NCBI GenBank assembly: GCA_900770295.1
Contig: CAAGJQ010000040.1
Coordinates: forward strand, 1-17,313
Direction of reading: 5' to 3'
DNA: 17,313 nt
DNA from: an uncultured Oscillibacter sp.
GTDB taxonomy: Bacteria; Bacillota; Clostridia; Oscillospirales; Oscillospiraceae
Below the pieces are notes generated by a model that was not told where the DNA came from, searched no databases, and saw nothing but the letters and a program-made list of their open reading frames with translations. Below, one piece after another: positions 7,783 through 15,882 of the stretch. Numbering within the stretch: the stretch's first letter is position 1; every line of letters starts with the position of its first letter. A program made the position numbers and the translations under genes.

Positions 7783-9001
7783 GCTGCGCCGGAAATTCAT
7801 CTGCATCGCCATGATCTCCGTCACACTGGTGACGGTCCTGATGGCCGCGTCCATCAATGTCATCAATTTTCTCTCCGCCGACCACGACCTGGAGCACACG
7901 CTGGAGATGATCAGCGCGAACGCGGGGGACATGCCGCAGTTCCTCCCCTCCGACAAGCCCGCCCCCAAGCGGGATGACCGCTTCAGCATGGAAAAGCCGT
8001 ATTCCACCCGCTATTTTGTCCTGTATTATACCGGGTCCGGCACCCTTCTCCGGACGGATCTGCGGCACATTGCCGCCGTCACGGAGGAGGACGCCGGAAC
8101 GTATCTGAGCATCGCCGAAAAGCACGGCGAGGGCTTCGGATACACAGGGACCTATAAATTCTACGTGGCGGATACCGGCGATGGCCAGTATATGGCGATT
8201 TTTCTGGACTGCTACAACGAGCTGCACTCCCTGCGGACATTTGCGCTCATCTCCCTGCTGGCGGTGGCCGGCTGTGTGGCGCTGGTCTTTGTTCTGGTTC
8301 TGATTCTGTCCAGGCGGGCCATCACGCCGGTCATCGAAAGCGCCGAAAAGCAGAAGCAGTTCATCACGGACGCCAGCCATGAGCTGAAAACGCCGCTCAC
8401 CGTCATCGCCACCAGTCTGAAGGTTCTGGAGATGGAGAGCGGGAAAAACAAGTGGATCGACAAGATCCAGAGCCAGACCGACAAGCTGACCAGACTGGTC
8501 AACGATCTGGTGACGCTCTCCCGGCTGGACGAGGAGAAGCCCCCCATGCGGATCAGCGAGTTCAACATCAGCGCCGCCGTGGAGGAGACCGCGGAATCCT
8601 TCCGCGATTTTGCCGCCGCCCAGGGCCATGCCCTGGAGCTGGGCATCGCGCCGGAGCTCCGGTGCCGCGGAGACGAATACGCGGTGCGCCAGCTGGTCTC
8701 CATTCTGCTGGACAACGCCGTGAAGTACACGGACCCCGGGGGAGCTATCTCCCTGTCTCTGGAGCGGCGGAAGAAGGGGGTCCTGCTGCGGACGTCAAAC
8801 CCCTGCGCCACGGTGGATGAGCGGGAGACCGGCAAGCTATTTGACCGGTTTTACCGGGTGGACAAGGCCCGCTCCGGTCAGGCCGGCGGCTTTGGCGTGG
8901 GGCTGTCGATCGCGCAGCGCATCGTGCAGGCCCATCGCGGCACGATCACGGCGGATTGTCCCCAGTCCGGCATCATCCGGTTCACAGTCACCCTGCGTTG
9001 A
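7772..9001 (+). CDS. Membrane sensor histidine kinase
   Basis: A 409-residue kinase expected to phosphorylate the preceding regulator. TM1 is about 9-34 and TM2 about 158-180, with an outer domain of about 120 residues between them. No PAS, HAMP or other named sensor is obvious; the outer loop is rich in Tyr, Asp and Lys. The HisKA H-box is DASHELKTPLT with phospho-acceptor His203. The ATPase domain shows the N-box LLDNAVKYTD and the G-box GVGLSIAQRIV. I use ATG 7772 (MIHKLRRKF), which has GGAGG just upstream and a basic N-terminus before TM1; an in-frame ATG at 7748 lies further inside the regulator gene. All catalytic boxes are intact. The outer signal is unknown. A membrane- or envelope-related cue would suit the neighbouring genes. 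Confidence 0.93.
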   Translation: MIHKLRRKFICIAMISVTLVTVLMAASINVINFLSADHDLEHTLEMISANAGDMPQFLPSDKPAPKRDDRFSMEKPYSTRYFVLYYTGSGTLLRTDLRHIAAVTEEDAGTYLSIAEKHGEGFGYTGTYKFYVADTGDGQYMAIFLDCYNELHSLRTFALISLLAVAGCVALVFVLVLILSRRAITPVIESAEKQKQFITDASHELKTPLTVIATSLKVLEMESGKNKWIDKIQSQTDKLTRLVNDLVTLSRLDEEKPPMRISEFNISAAVEETAESFRDFAAAQGHALELGIAPELRCRGDEYAVRQLVSILLDNAVKYTDPGGAISLSLERRKKGVLLRTSNPCATVDERETGKLFDRFYRVDKARSGQAGGFGVGLSIAQRIVQAHRGTITADCPQSGIIRFTVTLR

Positions 9002-9023
9002 TCGTAAATCCTTCCAAATACAG

Positions 9024-9053
9024 GTAAAAGCCCTGGAATTCCAGGGCTTTTAC
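9024..9053. terminator. Perfect 30-bp palindrome, bidirectional terminator
   Basis: The arm GTAAAAGCCCTGGAA is followed directly by its exact reverse complement, with GAATTC at the centre. It sits between the convergent kinase and nucleotidase genes, and its A/T-rich ends provide T runs on both strands. Confidence 0.85.
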
Positions 9054-9079
9054 TCGTTTAAGGGGCCTCCTGCGGCGCC

Positions 9080-10966
9080 TCAATTTTTCCGGGCGCCGCC
9101 CCTTCTTCCCCGCCGGCGGACCCATCTGACTATCAGGACGACCAAGACCGCCAGCAACAGCAGCGCACCCAGCGCAAGCAGGGTCGGGGCGCCGGGATCT
9201 GCCAGCAGGGCCGCCGGATTCCAACTGGCCGCCTCGGTCTTTCTGCTCTCCGGCGGCGTGGCCGTGCCCTGCTCCTCCAGATAGGACGCCAGCGCGTACC
9301 AGGCCTTCAGCTCCGTGCCGCCGGCGTCCCTCACAATGCGGCTCTCCAAATCGGTGACAGGCTCCCCGTTCTCATCCCGGGGCGTCACCGTCAGAAGGCC
9401 CATGCTCTGGGCCTCCACCGCCCCCAGCATCTGGCCGCTGTACAGGTCCGCCACCACCCGGTAGAGGCGGTCGTCCTGAATGGCGTCCTCGCCGCCCTCC
9501 GGCAGCAGCCGCGCCGCGTCTGTCACCTTGTCCAGGATCATCCGGTGGGGGTTCCAGGTCCAGCGCATGCCCGCGCCGTACAGGGTCGCCGCCGGCATGA
9601 GGGCCGAGATGGAGGCGTCCACCTCAAAGGCGTTTTTCAGGTCCTTTCCGGTGAGATAAACCGACACCAGCGGATACGCCGGCGTGCCGTCGGCGCCGGA
9701 GCCCAGGGACAGGATGTCGAAGGCCTGGGAGGTGGTCACCTGCCCCTTGCGCAGGCAGTCCCGGATGACGCCGGAGGGCGCCACCGCGAAGTCCACCGGC
9801 ACATAGTCCGCCCCCTCCAGCCGCCGGATGGCGGCGATATAGGCGTCACCGATCAGGTTTCCGGTCTCCTCCAGCGTAAAGTCCTCCGCCGCGTCCGCCA
9901 GGACCTGGTCATAGTCCAGCCCGTAGTCCGCCAGATAGGTCCCGTTCACCTTGGTCTGGAACGTCTCCGCCAGCGCCGTCATCTCCGGGTCGTCCCGGAC
10001 GGAACCGTCCACGGGAAGGAGGGCATACGCCTCCAGTTCCACCTTGCCGCCGGCGCCCCGGCTGACGGTGAGGACGCCCAGATTCCGGGTGTACTCCCCG
10101 CAGGAGACGATCAGCGTGTCATTCACCCGGATGGGCTCCGGCGTGGTGGAGTGGGTGTGGCCGGAGATGATGACGTCGATGCCATCCACCGCCTTGGCCA
10201 GCTCATAGTCCTCGCCCCTGCCGTCCTCGGTGCCGCTGTGGGACAGGCAGACGATATAGTCGGCCTGCTCGTTCTCCTGGATCTCGGCCACCACCCGCTT
10301 CGCCGCGTCCGCAATGGGCTCGTACTCCATGCCGGACATGGGGGCGCAGGCGTCGGCGTCCGCGCCCAGCACGCCGAACACCGCCACGCGGAGGGTCTTA
10401 TCTCCCGCCGTGCCGGGCCAGCCCTCCCGCTCCAGCACCACATAGTCCGTCACGGGGTAGTCCGCCAGCGCCTGGGCCACGTCCCGGCCGCTGTCCGGGT
10501 CCGCGGGCGTCGTGTAATTGGCCTGGACGATGGCGGGCAGCGGGTCTCCGCTGTCCACCGCCGCCCGCAACATACCGGCCAGCCCCTGCTGGCGGTAGTC
10601 GAACTCGTGGTTGCCCAGGGTGGTCACGTCATAGCCCATGGCGCCCAGCGCCCGCAGCTCCGGCGCGTCGCTGGCGTAGATGGTCTGGAACAGGGACCCC
10701 ATGGAGAAGTCGCCGCCGTCCAGCGTCACCACCGGCCGTCCCGCGCGCTCCGCCTCCTCCCGCTGTTCCTCCAGCAGCGTGGCCAGCCGGGTATAGCCGC
10801 CCCAGCCGTCAGAGGTGGGGTAGAAGTGGTCATGGGTGTCGTGGGTAAACAAAATCGTCAGCGGCGCTGTCTGCTGCTCCGGGGCTGCCGCCGCCGGGAT
10901 CACCAGCCCCGCCAGCAGCGCGGTCAGGCACAGCAGCCCGGCCAGCGCACGGCCAAAACGTCTCAT
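9080..10966 (-). CDS. Membrane-anchored 5'-nucleotidase/metallophosphatase (UshA-like)
   Basis: A 628-residue exported enzyme that by family removes phosphate from nucleotides or related esters outside the cell, using two metal ions. A basic then hydrophobic signal peptide (1-28, ending in AAA) comes first. The metallophosphatase domain follows, with HDTHDH (Asp43, His45), GGDFSMGS (Asp86), GNHEFDY (Asn119, His120), LSHSG (His243) and SGHTHS (His270, His272). A 5'-nucleotidase C-terminal domain occupies about 335-545, including TGNLIGDAYIAAIRR. A final hydrophobic helix (about 594-614) precedes RRRGRRGG, so both ends suggest anchoring with the enzyme outside. There is no LPxTG motif. ATG at 10966 has AGGAGG 6 bases upstream. 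The stop codon is followed by the shared palindrome. Substrate specificity cannot be read from sequence. Confidence 0.92.
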   Translation of the reverse strand: MRRFGRALAGLLCLTALLAGLVIPAAAAPEQQTAPLTILFTHDTHDHFYPTSDGWGGYTRLATLLEEQREEAERAGRPVVTLDGGDFSMGSLFQTIYASDAPELRALGAMGYDVTTLGNHEFDYRQQGLAGMLRAAVDSGDPLPAIVQANYTTPADPDSGRDVAQALADYPVTDYVVLEREGWPGTAGDKTLRVAVFGVLGADADACAPMSGMEYEPIADAAKRVVAEIQENEQADYIVCLSHSGTEDGRGEDYELAKAVDGIDVIISGHTHSTTPEPIRVNDTLIVSCGEYTRNLGVLTVSRGAGGKVELEAYALLPVDGSVRDDPEMTALAETFQTKVNGTYLADYGLDYDQVLADAAEDFTLEETGNLIGDAYIAAIRRLEGADYVPVDFAVAPSGVIRDCLRKGQVTTSQAFDILSLGSGADGTPAYPLVSVYLTGKDLKNAFEVDASISALMPAATLYGAGMRWTWNPHRMILDKVTDAARLLPEGGEDAIQDDRLYRVVADLYSGQMLGAVEAQSMGLLTVTPRDENGEPVTDLESRIVRDAGGTELKAWYALASYLEEQGTATPPESRKTEAASWNPAALLADPGAPTLLALGALLLLAVLVVLIVRWVRRRGRRGGARKN

Positions 10967-10999
10967 AAAGTTCCTCCTTTGATCGGGTCGATACGCAAG

Positions 11000-11029
11000 A
11001 TGATACCAGAGGTGCCGCCGGTTTGTAAA
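11000..11029 (-). promoter_or_regulatory. Extended -10 promoter for the nucleotidase gene
   Basis: On the minus strand TTTACA (11024-11029), an 18-base spacer and TATCAT (11000-11005), with TG one base before the -10. It lies in the 74-base gap after the PHP-helicase gene, where no terminator is seen, so read-through from upstream may also reach the nucleotidase. Confidence 0.65.
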
Positions 11030-11040
11030 GCCCGCGCGCC

Positions 11041-14000
11041 TCAGAAGAGGCTGATCTGCTCCGCCGGACGCTCCCGCCGGGAGACCCGCTCACGCGCCAC
11101 CGTGTCCGGCAGGTCCTCCAGAAACGGGGAGGGCTCCGGCGCGGTGGTGAGGATCAGTTCCTCCCGGGCCCGGGTCATGCCCACGTACAGCAGCCGCCGC
11201 TCCTCCTCCAGGTCCGCCGGGCGCCCCTGGGACTCCAGCGGGAGCGTGCCCGCCTTCACCCCGGCCACGAACACCGCCGGGAACTCCAAGCCCTTGGCGG
11301 CGTGGAGCGTCATGAGCCGCACCGCGCCGGACTCCCAGCCCTTGCCCGCCGCGCGGTTCACATCGGCGTCCTGCCCCAGGGCGATGGTGTCCCACAGCTC
11401 CGCCATGCTGCCATGAAAGACCGCCGTGTTGCGCAGGCGCTCCAGTGCCGGGGTGCCGCCGTACTCCGCCTCCCAGCGCTCCACCAGCTTCCGGGGCTTC
11501 TCCCTGCCAACCAAAGGCAGCCATACCTCCGCCCGGTCCAGCCAGGCCTCCAGGGGTCCGTACCCCCGGACGGTCTCCCGCAGGGCTTCGCAGTCAAAAG
11601 CGGTCTGTTTGGCGCAGGCCCGCTGCGCCAGATGGATCAGGTCCATGGGGCAGTCCCACAGCAGCCGGAGAGCCGTCTCCAGCGACGCCGCGTCCCCCGG
11701 CGCCTGAAGCGCGTGGAGGAACGCCAGCGTGCCCCGTACCTCATCAGCCTCCAGAAAGCTCCCCCTCCCGCTGACCACGCAGGGGATGTCATCGTGCCGC
11801 AGGCACTTTTCGATCAGCTCCAGCTGGCGGTGGGTGCGGCAGAGCACCGCAATGTCGGAAAAGGCCCGGGCCTCCCGCTCGTGGTCCAGCGCCTGGGCGT
11901 CCAGCATGTCCACGCCGCCGGTCATGCGGCCGATCTCCCTGGCGATGAAGATGCCCTCCGCAAAGTCGTCCGCCGCCCGGACCAGCCGCACGGCGGGACC
12001 GGATGGTCGGAAGTGCAGAATGTTCCGCGGACCGCCGGGATTTCGTCCGATCACCGGCAGGGCGGCGTTCAGGACCTCCGGCGCGGAACGGTAATTCGTC
12101 ACCAGCCGGATCTCCCGGGTCCCGGGCACATCCTCCATGAGGCGCCGGAAGCACCGGCCGGAGGCGCCCCGGAAGCCGTAGATGGACTGGTCCGGGTCGC
12201 CGATGACAAAGAGGCTCTTCCCGCCCCGGCTCCACGCCCGGACCAGACCGTACTGGGCGTCGTTGATGTCCTGGAACTCGTCCACCAGCAGGTGGCGGAA
12301 GGCCCTGCGCCCCGTGGTGTCCAGCTTCAGCGCCTCTGTCAGCAAATCGTCGAAATCCAGCGCGCCCAGCGCTTTCAAACGGGCATTGTATGCCTCGTAC
12401 AATCCGGCGTCCAGTCCGGCGCTCTCAAAAGCCGCGCCGTTTTTGACGCAGGACACCGCCTGAAGGAGCGCCCCGGCGCTCCCTCTGCTCCCCTGTTCCC
12501 GGAGCACCTCTCCGGCGATCTCCAGCGCCTCGCCCCGGCCCAGCAGACGCACGTCCCCCAGCAGCTCCAGGCAGAGGGCGTGAAAGGTCCCGATGTGCAT
12601 CCGGGCCACTGCCCGCCTACCGCCCAGCCGGGCCTCCAGCCGCTGGCGCATCTCCCCGGCGGCCTGTTTGGTGAAGGTCACGGCGGTGATCTCCTCCGGC
12701 CGGACGCCCTGTTCCTCCACCAGCCAGGCGATGCGGGCCACCAGCGTCTTGGTCTTGCCGGTGCCGGGGCCCGCCACCACCGCCACCACTGGCTCCGATG
12801 CCGTGACGGCCTCCCGCTGCTCGGGATTTAGTTCTTCCGTGGGACCGGAAGAGGGTTGTTCAGCCTGCTTTCCGGCGGGTTTTTCCAACTCCCGCTTCCG
12901 GCCGGGCTTTTCCGCCGGGGCCTCCGCGCCGAACAGGGAGATCTGCCCGCTCAGCCGCTGGATCTCCCCGGGCGTCAGCAGGGTGATGGTGCCGTACTCC
13001 CCGTCGAAGCCCGCCCGACGGTCCACCTGTCCCAGCCGCAGGCGGCGGATGCCCTCCGCCACGCAGGGTCCGGCGGCCTGCTCGATGTCCGTGACCGGCG
13101 CCTCCCGGAGGATGTAGAACTCCGGTCCCAGCTCCCGGAGCAGCTTTTCATACAGCTCCGTGGTCTTTTTTCCCACGGCGGAGCCGCCGGTGGAGGCGGC
13201 GATGATCTCCGGCAGCGGGGCCAGACTCTCAAAGGGTTTGGCTCCCTGGGGCCGGAACCCCGCCGGGCGGTCCGCCAGGGCCTCCACCCGGTGCTCCACG
13301 CCGATGGTCAGCTTCTTGCCGCACACCGGGCACACGCCGCCCCGCTCCGCCGTCTCGGCGGGCGTCAGGCAGACGCCGCAGTTCCGGTGTCCGTCCAGGT
13401 GGTATTTGCCCTCCTCCGGGAAGAACTCGATGGTCCCGCGAAAGCCCTCCCCGGTCCGGATGGCCCGGACCAACTCCGGGTAGCTGCGCCCGGTGTCCAG
13501 CAGATTGGCCTCCCGGCCCAGCCTGGAGGGGGAGTGGGCGTCGGAGTTGGAGACCAGGGTGAGGCGGTCCAGGGCGGAGAGCCGCCAGTTCATGGGCGGG
13601 TCGGAGGACAGCCCCGTCTCCACCGCGTGGATGCAGGGCGTCAGATCGTCAAAGCAGGCCTCCATGGTGTCGAACCCGGAAAAGGCGCCGAACATGGCGA
13701 AGTGGGGCGTCCAGATGTGGGCGGGGATGAACTCCGCGTCCGGGCAGGTCTCCAGCGTCAGCTCCAGCAGGTCCCGGCTGTCCAGCCCCAGGATGGGCCG
13801 TCCATCGGAGTGGATGTTGCCGATGGCCTCCAGCCGGGCGGAGAGCTCGTCGGCGGCCTCCAGCGAGGGCAGCAGGATCAGGTTGTGGACCTTCCGGGTC
13901 CTGCCGTCCCGCTTGTAGATGGAGCTGATCTCCCCGGTGATGACGAACCGGGGCGGCTCGCCGCCCATGCCGTGGGGCAGCCGCAGCTCCGGCCGCAGGG

Positions 14001-14190
14001 TGTACACGCCCTCCCCGGCGGGGACCAGCTGCTCCCGCATCTCCGCCCGCCAGGCGGGATGGGTGAAGTCCCCCGTGCCCACCAGCCCGATGCCCTTCCG
14101 GCCGGCCCACCAGTCCAGATGGGGCAGGTCGCCGTCCCGGCTGGTGGCCCGGGAAAAGCGGGAGTGGATGTGGAGATCGGCGATATACAT
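11041..14190 (-). CDS. EndoQ-like PHP nuclease fused to UvrD/Rep-type helicase, with two clamp-binding motifs
   Basis: A 1049-residue fusion. Residues 1 to about 415 are a PHP-domain protein of the EndoQ type, with metal-binding motifs DLHIHS (His7, His9), TGDFTHP (Asp41), TGEISS (Glu87) and SNSDAHS (Asp217, His219), and a zinc-binding pair CGVC...CPVC (Cys271/274/287/290). EndoQ proteins nick DNA 5' of deaminated bases. A charged linker (about 421-452) leads to a superfamily 1A helicase: LNPEQREAV (454), Walker A GPGTGKT (474-480), FTKQAAGEM, LLVDEFQD (634-641), GDPDQSIYGFRG, LVTNYRS, MTLHAAKGLEFPAVF and LLYVGMTRARE. QISLF occurs twice, at the nuclease end (416-420) and as the last five residues (1045-1049); this is the bacterial sliding-clamp binding pattern. 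The ATG at 14190 has AAGGTG upstream. I infer a nick-and-unwind repair enzyme; activity is not shown. Confidence 0.9.
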   Translation of the reverse strand: MYIADLHIHSRFSRATSRDGDLPHLDWWAGRKGIGLVGTGDFTHPAWRAEMREQLVPAGEGVYTLRPELRLPHGMGGEPPRFVITGEISSIYKRDGRTRKVHNLILLPSLEAADELSARLEAIGNIHSDGRPILGLDSRDLLELTLETCPDAEFIPAHIWTPHFAMFGAFSGFDTMEACFDDLTPCIHAVETGLSSDPPMNWRLSALDRLTLVSNSDAHSPSRLGREANLLDTGRSYPELVRAIRTGEGFRGTIEFFPEEGKYHLDGHRNCGVCLTPAETAERGGVCPVCGKKLTIGVEHRVEALADRPAGFRPQGAKPFESLAPLPEIIAASTGGSAVGKKTTELYEKLLRELGPEFYILREAPVTDIEQAAGPCVAEGIRRLRLGQVDRRAGFDGEYGTITLLTPGEIQRLSGQISLFGAEAPAEKPGRKRELEKPAGKQAEQPSSGPTEELNPEQREAVTASEPVVAVVAGPGTGKTKTLVARIAWLVEEQGVRPEEITAVTFTKQAAGEMRQRLEARLGGRRAVARMHIGTFHALCLELLGDVRLLGRGEALEIAGEVLREQGSRGSAGALLQAVSCVKNGAAFESAGLDAGLYEAYNARLKALGALDFDDLLTEALKLDTTGRRAFRHLLVDEFQDINDAQYGLVRAWSRGGKSLFVIGDPDQSIYGFRGASGRCFRRLMEDVPGTREIRLVTNYRSAPEVLNAALPVIGRNPGGPRNILHFRPSGPAVRLVRAADDFAEGIFIAREIGRMTGGVDMLDAQALDHEREARAFSDIAVLCRTHRQLELIEKCLRHDDIPCVVSGRGSFLEADEVRGTLAFLHALQAPGDAASLETALRLLWDCPMDLIHLAQRACAKQTAFDCEALRETVRGYGPLEAWLDRAEVWLPLVGREKPRKLVERWEAEYGGTPALERLRNTAVFHGSMAELWDTIALGQDADVNRAAGKGWESGAVRLMTLHAAKGLEFPAVFVAGVKAGTLPLESQGRPADLEEERRLLYVGMTRAREELILTTAPEPSPFLEDLPDTVARERVSRRERPAEQISLF

Positions 14191-14220
14191 GGCGGCACCT
14201 TCTGTCAGAAAAGATACTCT

Positions 14221-14249
14221 ATTATACCCCCGTTTCGGTTTTGCCGCAA
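14221..14249 (-). promoter_or_regulatory. Sigma-A-like promoter for the PHP-helicase gene
   Basis: On the minus strand TTGCGG (14244-14249), a 17-base spacer and a perfect TATAAT (14221-14226). The start of transcription would fall near 14214, giving a leader of about 24 bases that includes the AAGGTG site. Confidence 0.75.
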
Positions 14250-14307
14250 TGCGCGGGGATTTTCGCCGCGCCGGAGCCCCAAAATCCTGGCTAAAGCACA
14301 GAACACA

Positions 14308-14350
14308 AAAGAGGCCGGTATGACGCCGCTTGCGTCATACTGGCCTCTTT
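14308..14350 (-). terminator. Terminator after the DUF1576 gene
   Basis: Arms 14308-14326 and 14332-14350 pair over 19 positions with a single G-T wobble and a 5-base loop. A-rich flanks supply T runs. It ends the DUF1576 transcript before the PHP-helicase promoter. Confidence 0.85.
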
Positions 14351-14366
14351 AAAAACCGCAGTTCGC

Positions 14367-15794
14367 TCAGTTCCGTTCGCACTCCTCCGGCTCATCGTCC
14401 CGCATCAGGGAAGCATCATCTTCCGCCGTTTCGGGATGCATCTCATGGGTGGAGTGGTGGGTGCTCTCCTTGGGGTCCGTGCGCCACGAGGACGTGTCGA
14501 TGGGCGCGCTCTCCTCAAAGAGGTCGTAGTAGTCCTCGTCCCGCAGCGTGGGCCGGCGGTGCTTCCAGATGGCGGTGATGGTGGGATAGAGCACAATGGC
14601 GATCAGTCCGCCGGAAAAGCCGTTGTTATACAGGTTCAGTCCGGCCACCGGGCCGCCCGTCTGCAGCACCAGAGCGGAGTGGATGAAGCCCGCGAGAATG
14701 CCGAAGGGCCATCCAAAATGCCCGGCGATGGGCGCCAGCGTCGTGCCGAACAGGCCCGCCAGCTGCAATGCGGGATAGTCCGGCGTGTAGTGCATGCCAT
14801 AGGCGCCCAGCGCCACACCGGCCATGACGGGGACGATGTTGAAGGCGTGCTTGCCGAAGGCGGAGAAGCCCATGATGGTGAAGATGCCGCCCAATGTGGG
14901 GCCGTTGAGATCGCCGCCCACCAGCAGCACATACGCAACGCCGAGCAAGCCGTTGACGCCCATGTTCACCAGAACGGGGCCCGCGCCGAACATGCGCAGA
15001 TAGTCGCTGGGCGCCCGTCCGGTGGTGGACAGCAGCCGCCGGTATCCGGCCCAGACCGCCCAGGGCGGCACTCCGGTGGCCGTCAGGCCGATGACGATCA
15101 TGGCCACGCACATCAGTCCGATGATCAGCACAAACGTCTCATTATACTCCTCCGCCCAGTACAGCACGGAATCCGGCTTATCGCCGAAGGCCGTCAGCAC
15201 CGGCACGATCATCATGGCCAGCAGGCCGCAGGCGAATCCCATGTTATAGAGATTCATGCCGTTTTGGATCTTATATGTATAGCCGGACAGGGGAGGGAGG
15301 ATAAATCCAATCACAAGTCCCGTCAGCACGCCCAGAGGGATGCTCGCATGGATGCTGCCAAGGGCCATGTAGCTGACCAGCGGCGCCAGAGACGTGGCCA
15401 GCAACGCCACGGAGGCATACTTGGAAAAGGGCTCCCTCTGGTAGCGGGCATACAGCCAGGTCCCCAGGATGATGGGCCAGATGTTGAACAGGTTCTTTCC
15501 GAACAGGGAAAATCCCGCCATCAGTCCCATTTCCACGATCGTAAAGCCGTTATACGGGTCCCCGGAGAGGCGAATGATGCAGATGGACACCAGCGTCACC
15601 GCGCCGGCGTTAATGAGCGCGGCCCCCGGCCCCGCTATATACACGTAGTCCGTGATCAGCAGATCCTGCATGGTGACGATGCGGTAGAGTCCTTCCAAAA
15701 CCTCGGCCGGCTTTCCCATCAGAAGGCCCAGCGCCATCAATCCCAGAGAAAACGCCACCGTACCCGGAAAAATCTTTTCGTATCGTTTTTGCAT
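14367..15794 (-). CDS. DUF1576 multi-pass membrane protein, internally duplicated
   Basis: A 475-residue membrane protein with about 10 to 12 hydrophobic segments and a hydrophilic acidic, His-rich tail (about 411-475). The two halves repeat the same landmarks in the same order: FSLFGKNLFNIWP (95-107) and FSAFGKHAFNIVP (310-322); TSLAPLVS (134-141) and TTLAPIAG (351-358); NLYNMGFACGLLA (181-193) and NLYNNGFSGGLIA (387-399). This is the layout of a transporter or channel built from two fused repeats. No substrate is established for the family as far as I can state. ATG 15794 has GGGGAG 6 bases upstream. The gene is flanked by its own promoter and terminator, so it is probably monocistronic. 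Confidence 0.88.
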   Translation of the reverse strand: MQKRYEKIFPGTVAFSLGLMALGLLMGKPAEVLEGLYRIVTMQDLLITDYVYIAGPGAALINAGAVTLVSICIIRLSGDPYNGFTIVEMGLMAGFSLFGKNLFNIWPIILGTWLYARYQREPFSKYASVALLATSLAPLVSYMALGSIHASIPLGVLTGLVIGFILPPLSGYTYKIQNGMNLYNMGFACGLLAMMIVPVLTAFGDKPDSVLYWAEEYNETFVLIIGLMCVAMIVIGLTATGVPPWAVWAGYRRLLSTTGRAPSDYLRMFGAGPVLVNMGVNGLLGVAYVLLVGGDLNGPTLGGIFTIMGFSAFGKHAFNIVPVMAGVALGAYGMHYTPDYPALQLAGLFGTTLAPIAGHFGWPFGILAGFIHSALVLQTGGPVAGLNLYNNGFSGGLIAIVLYPTITAIWKHRRPTLRDEDYYDLFEESAPIDTSSWRTDPKESTHHSTHEMHPETAEDDASLMRDDEPEECERN

Positions 15795-15823
15795 GCTCTT
15801 CTCCCCTCAAACATCTTTTTTCC

Positions 15824-15852
15824 ATTATAACGGTTTCAGTCAGCGGGAGCAA
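15824..15852 (-). promoter_or_regulatory. Sigma-A-like promoter for the DUF1576 gene
   Basis: On the minus strand TTGCTC (15847-15852), a 17-base spacer and a perfect TATAAT (15824-15829), about 23 bases upstream of the predicted leader's Shine-Dalgarno site. Confidence 0.75.
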
Positions 15853-15882
15853 TAAACAATTCTATCCGCATTTGCTTTTTTC

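Noticed and set aside
9545..14352. Three long plus-strand open frames (9545-11416, 11302-12831, 12856-14352).
   Set aside because: They are antisense to the nucleotidase and PHP-helicase genes, with Arg/Gly/Ala/Pro/His-rich products typical of shadow frames in GC-rich DNA.
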